This document shows positions 8,870 to 17,996 of a stretch of 64,000 nt of DNA, in pieces. Source of the DNA: Rariloculus sp965263005 (GTDB lineage: Bacteria; Pseudomonadota; Gammaproteobacteria; Steroidobacterales; Rariloculaceae); the NCBI RefSeq assembly GCF_965263005.1, contig NZ_OZ253579.1:1736001-1800000 (forward strand), given 5' to 3'. The first letter of the stretch is position 1. Each line of letters opens with the position of its first letter. Below the pieces are notes generated by a model. That model worked only from the letters and a program-made list of their open reading frames with translations, was not told the origin of the DNA and did no database searches. A program made the position numbers and the translations under genes.

Positions 8870-9140
8870 ACAGCAAAAGTCCGTTCGTTGCATCGTCTCC
8901 GGCCGAGTGCAAGACGTGTTCTATCGCGCCTCGACGGCAGACCGCGCCAGAGAGCTTAGCATCCGGGGCTGGGCCAGGAACCTTGCCGACGGCAGCGTTG
9001 AGGTCGTCATATGCGGCGACGAGAAGGCCGTCTCGGCGCTGTGCGCCTGGCTCTGGGAAGGGCCGCCGTCGGCGCGCGTCACGAGTGTCAGCGTCGAGCA
9101 GTGGTCCGGCGCTCCGGCGGACGGTTTCCGCGTGCTCTGA
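8862..9140 (+). CDS. Acylphosphatase
   Basis: 92 aa alpha/beta sandwich enzyme hydrolysing acyl phosphates. The active-site strand-loop reads GRVQDVFYRAST, with catalytic Arg in FYR, and the catalytic Asn lies in GWARNLADGSVEV. The family consensus has Gly where this protein has Asp (VQGVFYR), a change in the phosphate-binding loop that could reduce activity. GTG start, overlapping the stop of the lipoprotein gene. Convergent with proS. Confidence 0.88.
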   Translation: MTEQQKSVRCIVSGRVQDVFYRASTADRARELSIRGWARNLADGSVEVVICGDEKAVSALCAWLWEGPPSARVTSVSVEQWSGAPADGFRVL

Positions 9141-9171
9141 AGTCCGGGGACGATCGCCCCGCTCTCGATCG

Positions 9172-10875
9172 TCACGCGCGCGACCGCAGGAACTCGACGA
9201 TCGAATCCACCGGGACGAACGTTACCTCGTTTTCGCGCCTACCCTTGTATTCGAGCTGTCCTTCCTTCAGTCCGCGTTCGGCAATCACGACGCGATGCGG
9301 GATACCGATCAGATCGGCATCGGCGAACTTGAATCCCGGCCGCTGCGGCCGGTCGTCGACAAGGACCTCGAGTCCGGCCGTGCTCAACCGATCGTGGAGT
9401 GCGGCTGCCGTCTCGCGCACGCGTTCGGATTTGTCCAGATTGATCGGCACGATAATCACGTCGAACGGCGCGATCGCGTGCGGCCAGATGATGCCGTGCT
9501 CGTCATGGTTCTGCTCGACCGCCGCGGCAATCACGCGCGTCACCCCAATGCCGTAGCAGCCCATATGCATGGCGCGTTTCCCGCCTCGCGTGTCGAGCAC
9601 GGTCGCGCCAAGGGCATCGCTGTACTTCGTGCCAAGCTGGAAGATCTGGCCTACCTCTATGCCTCTGGCAACCGACAACGGCCCGCCGCCGGACGGGCTC
9701 GGGTCCCCGGCCACGGCATTGCGCAGATCCGCAACCGCCGGCAAGTCGATGTCGCGCCCCCAGTTCACGCCCCTGTAGTGAAAGTCCGGCTTGTTTGCGC
9801 CGCAGACGAAGTCCGCGATCGCAGTCGCGGATTGATCGACGTACATCGGCACGGCCAGCTCCACCGGTCCGAGGTATCCCGGCGCGCAGCCGGTTGCGCG
9901 CTCGACTTCGGGGCCGCGCAGCATCGTGAGCGGCGTCGCGACGCCGTCGAGCTTCTGCGCCTTGAGGGCGTTGAGTTGGTGGTCGCCGCGCAGCAGCAGT
10001 GCGACGGCCGGCGCATCGGTGCCCTTGACGAGCAGCGTCTTCAGGCACCGGTTGGCGCCGACGCCCAGAAAGTCCGCGAGCGCGGCTATCGTGCCGACAC
10101 CGCGCGTCTCGACGAGCTCGCATTCCTCCGACGGGGGCGGCGGCCCGGTTTCGGGCGCCGGGATTCCCACCACCTCGAGGTTCGCCGCAAACCCGTCCGC
10201 ATCGCACCAGGCGATCGCGTCCTCGCCTGAAGCGGCCAACACCTGGAACTCCTCGGAGCGGCTTCCCCCGATGGCGCCCGTGTCGGCCTGCACGATGCGA
10301 TATTCGAGCCCGAGGCGATCGAAGACACGTTCGTAGGCTGCCCGCATCGTCTGATAGCCCTCAAGCAGCGACTGCTCGTCGAGATGGAACGAGTACGCAT
10401 CCTTCATGATGAACTCGCGCGCCCGCATGACGCCAAAGCGCGGCCTGATCTCATCGCGAAACTTGGTCTGGATCTGATAGTAGTTGACCGGCAGTTGGCG
10501 GTGGCTCATGAGCTCGTGGCGCGCGATGTCGGTGATGACTTCCTCGTGTGTCGGCCCGAGACAAAAATCCCGCTCGTGGCGGTCCTTCATGCGCAGCAGC
10601 TCGGGGCCGTAGGCGTCCCACCGTCCCGATTCCCGCCAGAGTTCCGCGGGCTGCACGCTTGGCATCACAAGCTCGAACGCGCCGGCGCGATCCATCTCCT
10701 CGCGGACGATCGTCTGGACCCTGTGCAGCACGCGCATGCCAAGCGGCAGCCAGTTGTACAGCCCCGAAGCGAGGCGGCGAATGAATCCGGCCCGCAGCAT
10801 GAGCTGATGGCTGACGATTTCGGCGTCGGCCGGCATTTCCTTGAAAGTCGTTAGCGGAAGCCGCGACAGATACAT
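9172..10875 (-). CDS. proS: Prolyl-tRNA synthetase
   Basis: Class II aminoacyl-tRNA synthetase of bacterial type, 567 aa. Visible parts: the N-terminal SRLPLTTFKEMP and LASGLYNWLPLG; motif 2 region ATKFRDEIRPRFGVMRAREF (written here as FRDEIRPRFGVMRAREF); a central YbaK-like editing insertion (GVGANRCLKTLLVKG); motif 3 CYGIGVTRVIAAAVEQ; and a C-terminal anticodon-binding domain. The start at MYLSRLP matches the family. The frame runs on upstream to 11232, but that extension is encoded by an 88 bp tandem repeat and is not part of the enzyme. Confidence 0.97.
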   Translation of the reverse strand: MYLSRLPLTTFKEMPADAEIVSHQLMLRAGFIRRLASGLYNWLPLGMRVLHRVQTIVREEMDRAGAFELVMPSVQPAELWRESGRWDAYGPELLRMKDRHERDFCLGPTHEEVITDIARHELMSHRQLPVNYYQIQTKFRDEIRPRFGVMRAREFIMKDAYSFHLDEQSLLEGYQTMRAAYERVFDRLGLEYRIVQADTGAIGGSRSEEFQVLAASGEDAIAWCDADGFAANLEVVGIPAPETGPPPPSEECELVETRGVGTIAALADFLGVGANRCLKTLLVKGTDAPAVALLLRGDHQLNALKAQKLDGVATPLTMLRGPEVERATGCAPGYLGPVELAVPMYVDQSATAIADFVCGANKPDFHYRGVNWGRDIDLPAVADLRNAVAGDPSPSGGGPLSVARGIEVGQIFQLGTKYSDALGATVLDTRGGKRAMHMGCYGIGVTRVIAAAVEQNHDEHGIIWPHAIAPFDVIIVPINLDKSERVRETAAALHDRLSTAGLEVLVDDRPQRPGFKFADADLIGIPHRVVIAERGLKEGQLEYKGRRENEVTFVPVDSIVEFLRSRA

Positions 10876-10936
10876 GGCTTTGCCCTGAGCATTACGGTCG
10901 TGATCGTTGGGCGGCATTGTAGCGGCCCGGCGCCGG

Positions 10937-11145
10937 CAAGTCCGTGGGGGCGTTGCATCGGCCTGCATGAGGTCCACTGTGTGCGTTGGCATTCGGCGCT
11001 GCGGCGTCGGCAAAGCCGCGACCGCAAGTCCGTGCGCGCGCTGCATCGGCCTGCATGAGGTCCATCGTGTGTGCTGGCATTCGGCGCTGCTGCGCCGGCA
11101 AGGCCGCGACCGCAAGTCCGCTCGGGCATTGCGTCGCTGCGCCGA
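10937..11145. repeat. 88 bp tandem repeat (about 2.4 copies)
   Basis: The unit begins CAAGTCCGTG and includes TGCATCGGCCTGCATGAGGT and GGCATTCGGCGCTG. Unit starts are at 10937, 11025 and 11113, exactly 88 bases apart, and the third copy is partial. It lies between divergent proS and pssA, so it sits in both upstream regions. Units 1 and 2 differ at only a few positions, so the duplication looks recent. Confidence 0.85.
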
Positions 11146-11155
11146 TTGACGCAGC

Positions 11156-11959
11156 ATGGGCGTCGCGTTCCGTTGGTGTTTCCAGGTATTTGCGTTGGGC
11201 AGCGAACAAACCGGCTCACGCCGCAAGGGCATTTATCTACTCCCCAATCTGCTGACGACGGGTGGTCTGTTCGCGGGGTTCTATTCGATTGTCGCCGCGA
11301 TCGACGGCAACTTCGAGGCCGCGGCGTGGGCCATATTCATCGCGATGTTCCTCGACGGTACCGATGGCCGGGTCGCCCGCATGACAAGCACGGAAAGCGA
11401 ATTCGGCAAGGAGTTCGACAGCCTTGCCGACATGGCGTCCTTCGGTCTTGCGCCGGCGATCGTGACATACCAGTGGGGCGTCGAGAGACTCTCGGAATAC
11501 GGCGCGATCTGGGGCCGCATCGGCTGGCTCGCGGCGTTTCTGTACGCGGCGGCCGCGGCGTTTCGACTCGCACGATTCAACACGAACGTCTCGACGCAGG
11601 ACAATCGCTATTTCCAGGGTTTGGCGAGTCCGCCGGCCGCCGCGGCTGTGGCTTCCACGGTCTGGATCAGCACTTACTACGAGATCGAGGGTCTCGTTGC
11701 GCTGGCTGGCGGTGTAACGATCACCGCGGTGGCGGGATTACTGATGATGTCGCGATTCCGATATCCGAGCTTCAAGGACGTCAATCTGACGGGTCGTCTC
11801 AGGTTCGCGCAGCTGCTGTTGATTCCGCTCGTGATTATCGTCATCGCGATCGAACCGCCTCTCGTCGTTTTCGCGTTGTTCATGCTTTACGCTTGCTTTG
11901 GTCCTGCGGAGTGGTTCTGGCGGCGGCGTCGCAGGAGACGGGCATCCGGCGGCGCATGA
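11156..11959 (+). CDS. pssA: CDP-diacylglycerol--serine O-phosphatidyltransferase
   Basis: Membrane enzyme making phosphatidylserine, the precursor of phosphatidylethanolamine. The CDP-alcohol signature is DGTDGRVARMTSTESEFGKE followed by FDSLADMASFGLAPA. About seven hydrophobic segments occur after the conserved GIYLLPNLLTTGGLFAGFY. It is 267 aa. The first 25 residues are not conserved and the exact start is uncertain. The stop overlaps the udg ATG (ATGA), and udg overlaps rimI in the same way, so the three genes are translationally coupled. Confidence 0.95.
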   Translation: MGVAFRWCFQVFALGSEQTGSRRKGIYLLPNLLTTGGLFAGFYSIVAAIDGNFEAAAWAIFIAMFLDGTDGRVARMTSTESEFGKEFDSLADMASFGLAPAIVTYQWGVERLSEYGAIWGRIGWLAAFLYAAAAAFRLARFNTNVSTQDNRYFQGLASPPAAAAVASTVWISTYYEIEGLVALAGGVTITAVAGLLMMSRFRYPSFKDVNLTGRLRFAQLLLIPLVIIVIAIEPPLVVFALFMLYACFGPAEWFWRRRRRRRASGGA

Positions 11960-12630
11960 GTGTGGTGCGGCAACGATATCTGGCCGAGATGGGCATTCCG
12001 GTATGGCTGCTCAGGGCAAACGACGAGGCTACGACGCGGCCTGTCGAGGCTGGCGCCGAGCAACCGGGCGGCTTTGACTGGGACCAGCTCTCAGCGGCCG
12101 TGCGCGAGTGCACGCGCTGCGGCTTGCATCGCGGCCGGACGCAGACGGTCTTTGGCGTGGGCCGGCGCGACGCCGATCTCATGATCATCGGCGAAGCGCC
12201 CGGGGCCGAAGAGGACAGGCAGGGTGAACCCTTCGTCGGCCGCGCCGGTAAACTCCTGAATGCCATGCTCCGGGCGATCGGCTTCGCTCGCGAGGAGGTC
12301 TATATAGCGAATATTCTGAAGTGCCGGCCGCCGAACAATCGGGATCCGCAACCGTCCGAGGCCGCAACATGCACACCGTATCTGGATCGCCAGATCGAGC
12401 TGATCGAACCGAAGGCGATCCTGGCTCTGGGACGGATCGCTGCCCAGTGGTTATTGCAGTCGGATGTGGCGATCGGTAGGCTCAGAGGGCAGGTGCGTCA
12501 GTACGGAGCGTCCGGTATTCCTCTCGTGGTGACCTATCATCCGGCGTACCTGCTGCGCAGTCCGCAGGCGAAGGCGAAGTCATGGCAGGATCTGTGCCTG
12601 GTCAAAGACATCGTCAGCAAGAGCCAATGA
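11956..12630 (+). CDS. Uracil-DNA glycosylase, family 4
   Basis: Removes uracil from deaminated DNA. The 224 aa product has the family-4 layout: an Fe-S cluster formed by CTRC near the N-terminal third and two later Cys (NILKCRPPNNRD and EAATC); motif A IIGEAPGAEEDRQGEPFVGR; and motif B HPAYLLRSP. The first 40 residues (MSVVRQRYLAEMGIPVWLLR) form the variable N-terminal extension common in proteobacterial members. It is coupled by ATGA overlaps to pssA and rimI. Confidence 0.95.
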   Translation: MSVVRQRYLAEMGIPVWLLRANDEATTRPVEAGAEQPGGFDWDQLSAAVRECTRCGLHRGRTQTVFGVGRRDADLMIIGEAPGAEEDRQGEPFVGRAGKLLNAMLRAIGFAREEVYIANILKCRPPNNRDPQPSEAATCTPYLDRQIELIEPKAILALGRIAAQWLLQSDVAIGRLRGQVRQYGASGIPLVVTYHPAYLLRSPQAKAKSWQDLCLVKDIVSKSQ

Positions 12631-13100
12631 GCGCGGCAGTCTCTCCCCTCACGGAGATTCGCACCATGATGCCGGCCCACCTCAAGGCCGTGGCGCGCGT
12701 CGAACGGGCGGCTTACAACTACCCGTGGAGTCAAGCGGTTTTCCGGGACTGCCTGCTTGCCGGTTACCACAATTTCGTGCTCGAAGTGGGGGGCGTCGTG
12801 ACGGGCTACGGCATCATGTCGATCGCGGCCGGGGAGGCGCACATTCTGAATCTGTGCGTGCATCCGGCCTCGCAGCGGATGGGCTACGGGCGTCAACTGC
12901 TGAACGCATTGCTCGCCAGGACCGAAGAGTCCGAAGCCGAGCTGGTCTATCTCGAAGTCAGACCGTCGAACGAGGCCGCTCTCGCGCTATACGAAACCGC
13001 CGGTTTCTCGCGGATCGGTATTCGCCCGTCTTATTACCAGGCGCGGAACGGTCGTGAGGATGCAGTCGTTCTCGCAGCCACGCTGCGCGCTCCCCGCTGA
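12627..13100 (+). CDS. rimI: Ribosomal-protein-alanine N-acetyltransferase RimI
   Basis: GNAT-fold acetyltransferase of 157 aa that acetylates the N-terminal Ala of ribosomal protein S18. The acetyl-CoA pyrophosphate loop is HPASQRMGYGRQLL (Q/R-x2-G-x-G), preceded by AHILNLCVHP. The later LEVRPSNEAALALYETAGF is the classic RimI C-terminal motif, with the Glu and Tyr expected for catalysis. The start is the ATG overlapping the udg stop. A position beside udg and prfC is usual in gammaproteobacteria. Confidence 0.92.
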   Translation: MSAAVSPLTEIRTMMPAHLKAVARVERAAYNYPWSQAVFRDCLLAGYHNFVLEVGGVVTGYGIMSIAAGEAHILNLCVHPASQRMGYGRQLLNALLARTEESEAELVYLEVRPSNEAALALYETAGFSRIGIRPSYYQARNGREDAVVLAATLRAPR

Positions 13101-13122
13101 CGATCGCACATCTGCTCAGGCC

Positions 13123-14709
13123 ATGCCCGAATTCACACGGCGGCGCACGTTCGCAATCATTTCGCACCCCGATGCGGGCAAGACTACGCTGACAGAGAAG
13201 TTTCTGCTGTTCGGCGGCGCGATCCAGATGGCGGGTACCGTCAAGGGCCGCAAAGCGCGCCGTCATGCCACTTCCGACTGGATGCAGCTCGAGCAGGAAC
13301 GCGGGATCTCGGTGACCTCGTCCGTCATGCAGTTTCCGTACCGCGGACGGATCGTGAACCTTCTCGACACACCGGGTCACGAGGACTTCTCCGAGGACAC
13401 CTACCGTACCTTGACGGCCGTGGACAGCGCGCTGATGGTCATCGACGCGGCGAAGGGCGTCGAGGCGAATACGATCAAGCTCATGGAAGTCTGCCGTCTG
13501 CGCACGACTCCGATCATGGGTTTCATCAACAAACTTGACCGCGACGGCCGCGAGCCGCTGGAACTGCTCGACGAGATCGAGACCGTGTTGAGGATCGAAT
13601 GCGCGCCGGTCACCTGGCCGATCGGGATGGGACGGGACTTTCGCGGCGTCTACCACATTGGCGAGGACTGCATCTATCTCTACCAGGGCCGCGACGGCAG
13701 CGTCCTGCCCACGACAGATCGGATCGAGGGCCTCGGGTCGTCGTGCGCCGCGGAGCGTCTGGGAAGCACGGCCGACGCGTTGCGCGAGGAAGTCGAACTG
13801 ATCCGCGGCGTCGCGCCCGCCTTCGATCGAAGCCGTTACCTGGCGGCGCGGCAGACGCCGGTCTTCTTCGGTGCCGCGCTGCACAATTTCGGCGTGGAGC
13901 AGTTGGTCGATGCATTCGTCGAGCACGGGCCGCCGCCGCAACCGCACGATGCGGCCGAGCGCCAGGTCGATCCGTCGGAGGACCAGCTCACGGGTTTCGT
14001 ATTCAAGATCCAGGCGAACATGGACCCGGCACACAGGGACCGAATCGCGTTCCTGCGCGTTTGCTCAGGCCGCTATAAGCCCGGCATGCGTCTGTACCAC
14101 ACGCGGCTCGAGCGTGAAGTGCGCGTGGGCGACGCGATTACGTTCATGGCCTCCGACCGACAGCACGTCGACCGCGCGTATGCCGGCGACATCATCGGCC
14201 TGCACAACCACGGTACGATCAACATCGGCGACAGCTTCAGCGAAGGCGAGTCGCTGACGTTCAGGGGGGTTCCGGATTTTGCGCCCGAGCTTTTCCGGCG
14301 TGCGGTCATCAAGGATCCGCTCAAGCTCAAGGCCTTGCGCAAAGGCCTCGCGCAGCTCTGCGAGGAGGGCGCCACTCAGCTTTTTCGCCCGCTGGCCAGG
14401 AACGACATCATCATCGGCGCCCTGGGGCCTCTGCAGTTCGAGGTCGCGGCATTTCGTCTGCGCGACGAATACGGTGTGGAATGCGTATTTGAAGCCGTCA
14501 ACATCGCGACAGCGCGCTGGGTGCAATGTGCGGACAACGCGATGCTCGATGAGCTGGGCAGGAAGCTAAGGGCCAACCTCGCTCTGGATCACTCCGGTGC
14601 GCTCGTTTACCTCGCGCCGAGCGCGGTCAGCCTGCGGCTTACCGGGCAGCGCTGGCCCGATGTGCGGTTCGATGCGACGCGTGAACACGGCGTGCCCGCT
14701 TCAGGGTAG
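13123..14709 (+). CDS. prfC: Peptide chain release factor 3
   Basis: Translational GTPase that recycles RF1/RF2 after termination. GTP-binding motifs: G1 HPDAGKTT, G2/switch RGISVTSSVMQF, G3 DTPGHEDF and G4 NKLDRDGREPLELLDEIE. The 528 aa length is typical. The domain II/III segments LTGFVFKIQANMDPAHRDRI and IIGALGPLQFEVAAFRL are characteristic of RF3 rather than EF-G. The start MPEFTRRRTFAIISHPD fits the family; in-frame upstream codons overlap rimI. Confidence 0.97.
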   Translation: MPEFTRRRTFAIISHPDAGKTTLTEKFLLFGGAIQMAGTVKGRKARRHATSDWMQLEQERGISVTSSVMQFPYRGRIVNLLDTPGHEDFSEDTYRTLTAVDSALMVIDAAKGVEANTIKLMEVCRLRTTPIMGFINKLDRDGREPLELLDEIETVLRIECAPVTWPIGMGRDFRGVYHIGEDCIYLYQGRDGSVLPTTDRIEGLGSSCAAERLGSTADALREEVELIRGVAPAFDRSRYLAARQTPVFFGAALHNFGVEQLVDAFVEHGPPPQPHDAAERQVDPSEDQLTGFVFKIQANMDPAHRDRIAFLRVCSGRYKPGMRLYHTRLEREVRVGDAITFMASDRQHVDRAYAGDIIGLHNHGTINIGDSFSEGESLTFRGVPDFAPELFRRAVIKDPLKLKALRKGLAQLCEEGATQLFRPLARNDIIIGALGPLQFEVAAFRLRDEYGVECVFEAVNIATARWVQCADNAMLDELGRKLRANLALDHSGALVYLAPSAVSLRLTGQRWPDVRFDATREHGVPASG

Positions 14710-14757
14710 GCGTGCCCGCTGCAGCACAGGCGTGCCGATGAGCCGGCGTTCATTGCT

Positions 14758-17559
14758 TCAGGCCAAGTCCTTCAAACGCTGAAGCTGCCGCTCGAGCTGG
14801 TCGGCCTGCAGGCCAAATTCGTCGACTCTGGCGCGTTCCCTGGCGACGATGTCCGGTGGAGCTTTATCGACGAAATTGGGGTTCGCAAGCTTGCGCCTGG
14901 CTTTGTCGACGTCGGAGCGAACCCGGTCGAGCTGCTTGCTCAGCCGCTTGCGCTCGGCCTCGACATCGATCAGGCCCGCGAGCGGCACGAGGATGCGCAT
15001 CTCGCCGAGCAACGCCGTGGCGGAACCCGGCGCATCCTCATCGGAATCGACGCTTTCGATCGTCCCGATCCCGGCGAGCCTTTGCAGGTAGGATTCGTGC
15101 TCGACGAGCCGCTGCCGGTCGCTTGCAGCCGCGCCTGCGAGCCTGACCGGCAGCGTCAGCACCCGGCTGATATTCATCTCCCCGCGTATCTGCCGCACTC
15201 CGACGATGAAGCCCTGGATCCAGGTCATCTCGGCCTCGGCGCCGGCGTCAGCCGCGAAGCTGTCTGCCTCGGGCATGCGTTCGAGCATGACCGTGTCGCT
15301 CTCGATACCGGTCCTGGCGCACAGTTGCAGCCAGAGCTCTTCCGTGATGAACGGGATCAGGGGGTGCAGCAGCTTGCAGAGCCCGCCGAGCACTTCGGCG
15401 AGCGTGGCTCGCGCCGCTCGCTGCTCGGCCGGGTTCGCGTCGTCGCCGGTCAGGATGGGTTTCGTAAGCTCGACGTACCAGTCGCAGAACTCGTGCCAGG
15501 TGAAGTCGTAGAGCACCTGCGCCATGAGGTCGAGCCGATAGCTTGCGTACGCTCGGTGCACTTCCTCGACGGTGCGGTTCAGACGGGACAGGATCCAGCG
15601 GTCCGCGACTGTAGCCCGATGGTCTCCCGCGCTCGGCTCGGGCAACTGATTGAACACGTACGCCGCGGCATTCCAGAGTTTGTTGCAGAAGCGGTGGTAG
15701 CCCTCGATACGGCCGAGGTCGAAGCGCACGTCCTGCCCCATCGTTGCGAGCGAGGCGAACGTATAGCGCAACGCGTCGGTGCCGTACGCCCGTATACCGT
15801 CCGGGAACTCCTCGCGGGTTATTCGTTCGACGCGGGACTTCAAGTGAGGTTGCATCATGCCCGAGGTACGCTTCTCGAGCAGTGTCGTCAGATCCACGCC
15901 GTCGACGAGATCGATCGGGTCGAGAATGTTGCCCTTGGATTTGGACATCTTCTGACCTTCCTGGTCGCGCACGAGCGGATGGATGTAGACGTGGCGGAAC
16001 GGGACGTCGCCGATGAACCTGAGCCCCATCATGATCATTCTCGCGACCCAGAAGAAGATGATGTCGAAGCCCGTGACGAGCACGGTTGTCGGATAAAAGG
16101 TCGCAAGCTCTTTCGTTGGGTCTGGCCAGCCCATCGTGGAGAACGGCCACAGCGCCGAGGAAAACCAGGTGTCGAGCACATCCTCGTCCTGCCGCAGCGC
16201 GACATCGTCGCCGAGGGCGTGCTTGCGCCGAGCTTCGGCTTCCGTGCGCGCGACGTAGATGCGGCCTGCGCCGTCGTACCAGGCCGGGATGCGGTGCCCC
16301 CACCACAACTGCCGCGAGATGCACCAGTCATGGATATTGCGCATCCATTCGAAATAGATCTTCGACCAGTTCTCCGGAACGAACCGCACACGGCCCTGCT
16401 CAACTGCCTCGATCGCGGGCCGGGCCAAAGGTTCGGCGCGCACGTACCACTGGTCCGTGAGCAATGGCTCGACGATGACGCCGCTTCTATCGCCACGCGG
16501 AATCATCGCTGCATGCTCGCTGACGCCGTCGAGCAGTCCGACCGCATCGAGATCCTCGACCACGCGTTCACGTGCTTCGAACCGATCCAGGTTTCGGTAT
16601 CGCTCGGGCACGTTCGAGTTGAGCGCTGCGTCGCGATCGAAAATATTGATCATCGGCAGGTCGTGCCGGAGCCCGATCTCGTAGTCGTTGAAGTCGTGGG
16701 CCGGCGTAATCTTCACGCAGCCCGTGCCGAACTCGGGATCGACATAGCTGTCCGCGATCACCGGTATCGAGCGTTCCGCGAGCGGCAGGCGCACCGTCTT
16801 GCCGACGAAATGCCGATATCTGTCATCCTCGGGGTGAACGGCAACGGCCGTGTCGCCGAGCATCGTCTCGGGCCGGGTCGTCGCGACGACCAGCACGCCT
16901 TCGGCGCCCTCGATGGGATAGCGGAAACGCCATAGCTTGCCTCGCTCCTCGCTGCTTAGCACCTCGAGGTCGGAAAGCGCCGTGTGGAGCTTCGGGTCCC
17001 AGTTTGTAAGCCGGGTGCCGCGGTAGATGATGCCCTCGTCGTAGAGGCGGACGAACACTTCGATCACGGCCCGTGAAAGCGCGGGGTCCATCGTGAAGCA
17101 GTCTCTCGACCAGTCCACTGAAGCCGCGAGCCGTTCGAGCTGAGTATTGATCGTATTGCCGGACCGCGCCTTCCAGGCCCAGACGCGTTGCTCGAACGCT
17201 TCGCGGCCGAGTGCCTGGCGCGTCGTGCCCTCGGCCTGGAGCTGCCGCTCGACGACCATCTGCGTCGCGATGCCGGCATGATCCGCGCCCGGTTGCCAGA
17301 GCGTGTTCCGGCCGCGCATCCGGTGATAGCGCGTCAGCGCATCCATGATCGTGACCTGAAACGCGTGCCCCATGTGCAGCGTTCCTGTCACGTTCGGCGG
17401 CGGGATGACGATGCTGTAGGCCTCGCCTTCGCCGGACGGCGCGAAGTAACCCGAATCTGCCCAGCGGCGGTAGTGGCGCAGTTCAATCTCCGCGGGCCGG
17501 TACCTGTTGCTCACCAGGCGTCCTCCCGTCGTTCTCGTTCCTCTCGCATGACGGTTCAC
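14758..17559 (-). CDS. valS: Valyl-tRNA synthetase
   Basis: Class I synthetase of 933 aa. The HIGH-type motif is PPPNVTGTLHMGHAF; the editing (CP1) domain includes VATTRPETMLGDTAVAVHP; and the KMSKS motif is GQKMSKSKGN. An anticodon-binding helical domain follows, and a C-terminal coiled coil starts at LAGLIDVEAERKRLSKQLDR, as in bacterial ValRS. The first 15 residues (MNRHARGTRTTGGRL) are not conserved, so the GTG giving VSNRYRPAEIE could be the true start. It overlaps holC by 4 bases and is co-directional with pepA-holC. Confidence 0.97.
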   Translation of the reverse strand: MNRHARGTRTTGGRLVSNRYRPAEIELRHYRRWADSGYFAPSGEGEAYSIVIPPPNVTGTLHMGHAFQVTIMDALTRYHRMRGRNTLWQPGADHAGIATQMVVERQLQAEGTTRQALGREAFEQRVWAWKARSGNTINTQLERLAASVDWSRDCFTMDPALSRAVIEVFVRLYDEGIIYRGTRLTNWDPKLHTALSDLEVLSSEERGKLWRFRYPIEGAEGVLVVATTRPETMLGDTAVAVHPEDDRYRHFVGKTVRLPLAERSIPVIADSYVDPEFGTGCVKITPAHDFNDYEIGLRHDLPMINIFDRDAALNSNVPERYRNLDRFEARERVVEDLDAVGLLDGVSEHAAMIPRGDRSGVIVEPLLTDQWYVRAEPLARPAIEAVEQGRVRFVPENWSKIYFEWMRNIHDWCISRQLWWGHRIPAWYDGAGRIYVARTEAEARRKHALGDDVALRQDEDVLDTWFSSALWPFSTMGWPDPTKELATFYPTTVLVTGFDIIFFWVARMIMMGLRFIGDVPFRHVYIHPLVRDQEGQKMSKSKGNILDPIDLVDGVDLTTLLEKRTSGMMQPHLKSRVERITREEFPDGIRAYGTDALRYTFASLATMGQDVRFDLGRIEGYHRFCNKLWNAAAYVFNQLPEPSAGDHRATVADRWILSRLNRTVEEVHRAYASYRLDLMAQVLYDFTWHEFCDWYVELTKPILTGDDANPAEQRAARATLAEVLGGLCKLLHPLIPFITEELWLQLCARTGIESDTVMLERMPEADSFAADAGAEAEMTWIQGFIVGVRQIRGEMNISRVLTLPVRLAGAAASDRQRLVEHESYLQRLAGIGTIESVDSDEDAPGSATALLGEMRILVPLAGLIDVEAERKRLSKQLDRVRSDVDKARRKLANPNFVDKAPPDIVARERARVDEFGLQADQLERQLQRLKDLA

Positions 17560-17990
17560 ATCCGGTGCGTGTTGAGCTCGCAGCCGCGGTCCCGGTAGAA
17601 ACGATAGCGTTCGCGCCCGTGTTTCCGGCGCCCTTGATCGGCGTCGACGAGCTCGACGACACGTTCATAGCGGCTGAAGAATTCGGGGACTTCGGTCGCC
17701 AGGTTGATCATCACGTTCCAATGTCCGCCGCCAGGCTCCTGGCCGCGGCCGATCACGACGGGTTCCCGCGCGGGCTCTGTCTCGTCGGGGCCGATGATTC
17801 TGTGCGGAACGAAACTCCCTTGCGAGAACGTCCACAAGAGCTTGTCAAGTTGCCTGCTTTCGCGCTCTGACGGCGCATTTATGAAGGTTTGCCGGCCGCT
17901 CCGCATGGCCTTGTCCGCAATTCGGCAGGCGAACTGGAGCCGTGCGTTGTCGGAATCCGTCGGAAGTATGTAGAAATCGACCCGGGACAC
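17556..17990 (-). CDS. holC: DNA polymerase III chi subunit
   Basis: 144 aa clamp-loader accessory protein that links the tau/gamma-psi complex to SSB. The sequence VDFYILPTDSDNARLQFACR at the N-terminus and the block LDKLLWTFSQGSFVPHRI are typical of HolC. The C-terminal RYRFYRDRGCELNTH is the conserved end region. It is wedged between pepA and valS with minimal spacing, the standard gammaproteobacterial order. Confidence 0.9.
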   Translation of the reverse strand: MSRVDFYILPTDSDNARLQFACRIADKAMRSGRQTFINAPSERESRQLDKLLWTFSQGSFVPHRIIGPDETEPAREPVVIGRGQEPGGGHWNVMINLATEVPEFFSRYERVVELVDADQGRRKHGRERYRFYRDRGCELNTHRM

Positions 17991-17996
17991 GGCGCC

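Noticed and set aside
9140..9170. Terminator hairpin CGGGGACGATCGCCCCG between acylphosphatase and proS
   Set aside because: The stem is short, there is no T-tract, and the central CGATCG is a common palindrome in this GC-rich DNA.
8983..10230. 415-codon open frame on the + strand
   Set aside because: It is antisense to proS and overlaps the end of the acylphosphatase gene; product composition is Arg/Ala-rich without motifs.
10876..11232. N-terminal extension of proS
   Set aside because: Entirely encoded by the 88 bp tandem repeat and the pssA start region on the other strand.
15082..16935. 617-codon open frame on the + strand
   Set aside because: It is the shadow of valS, whose class I synthetase motifs are unmistakable.
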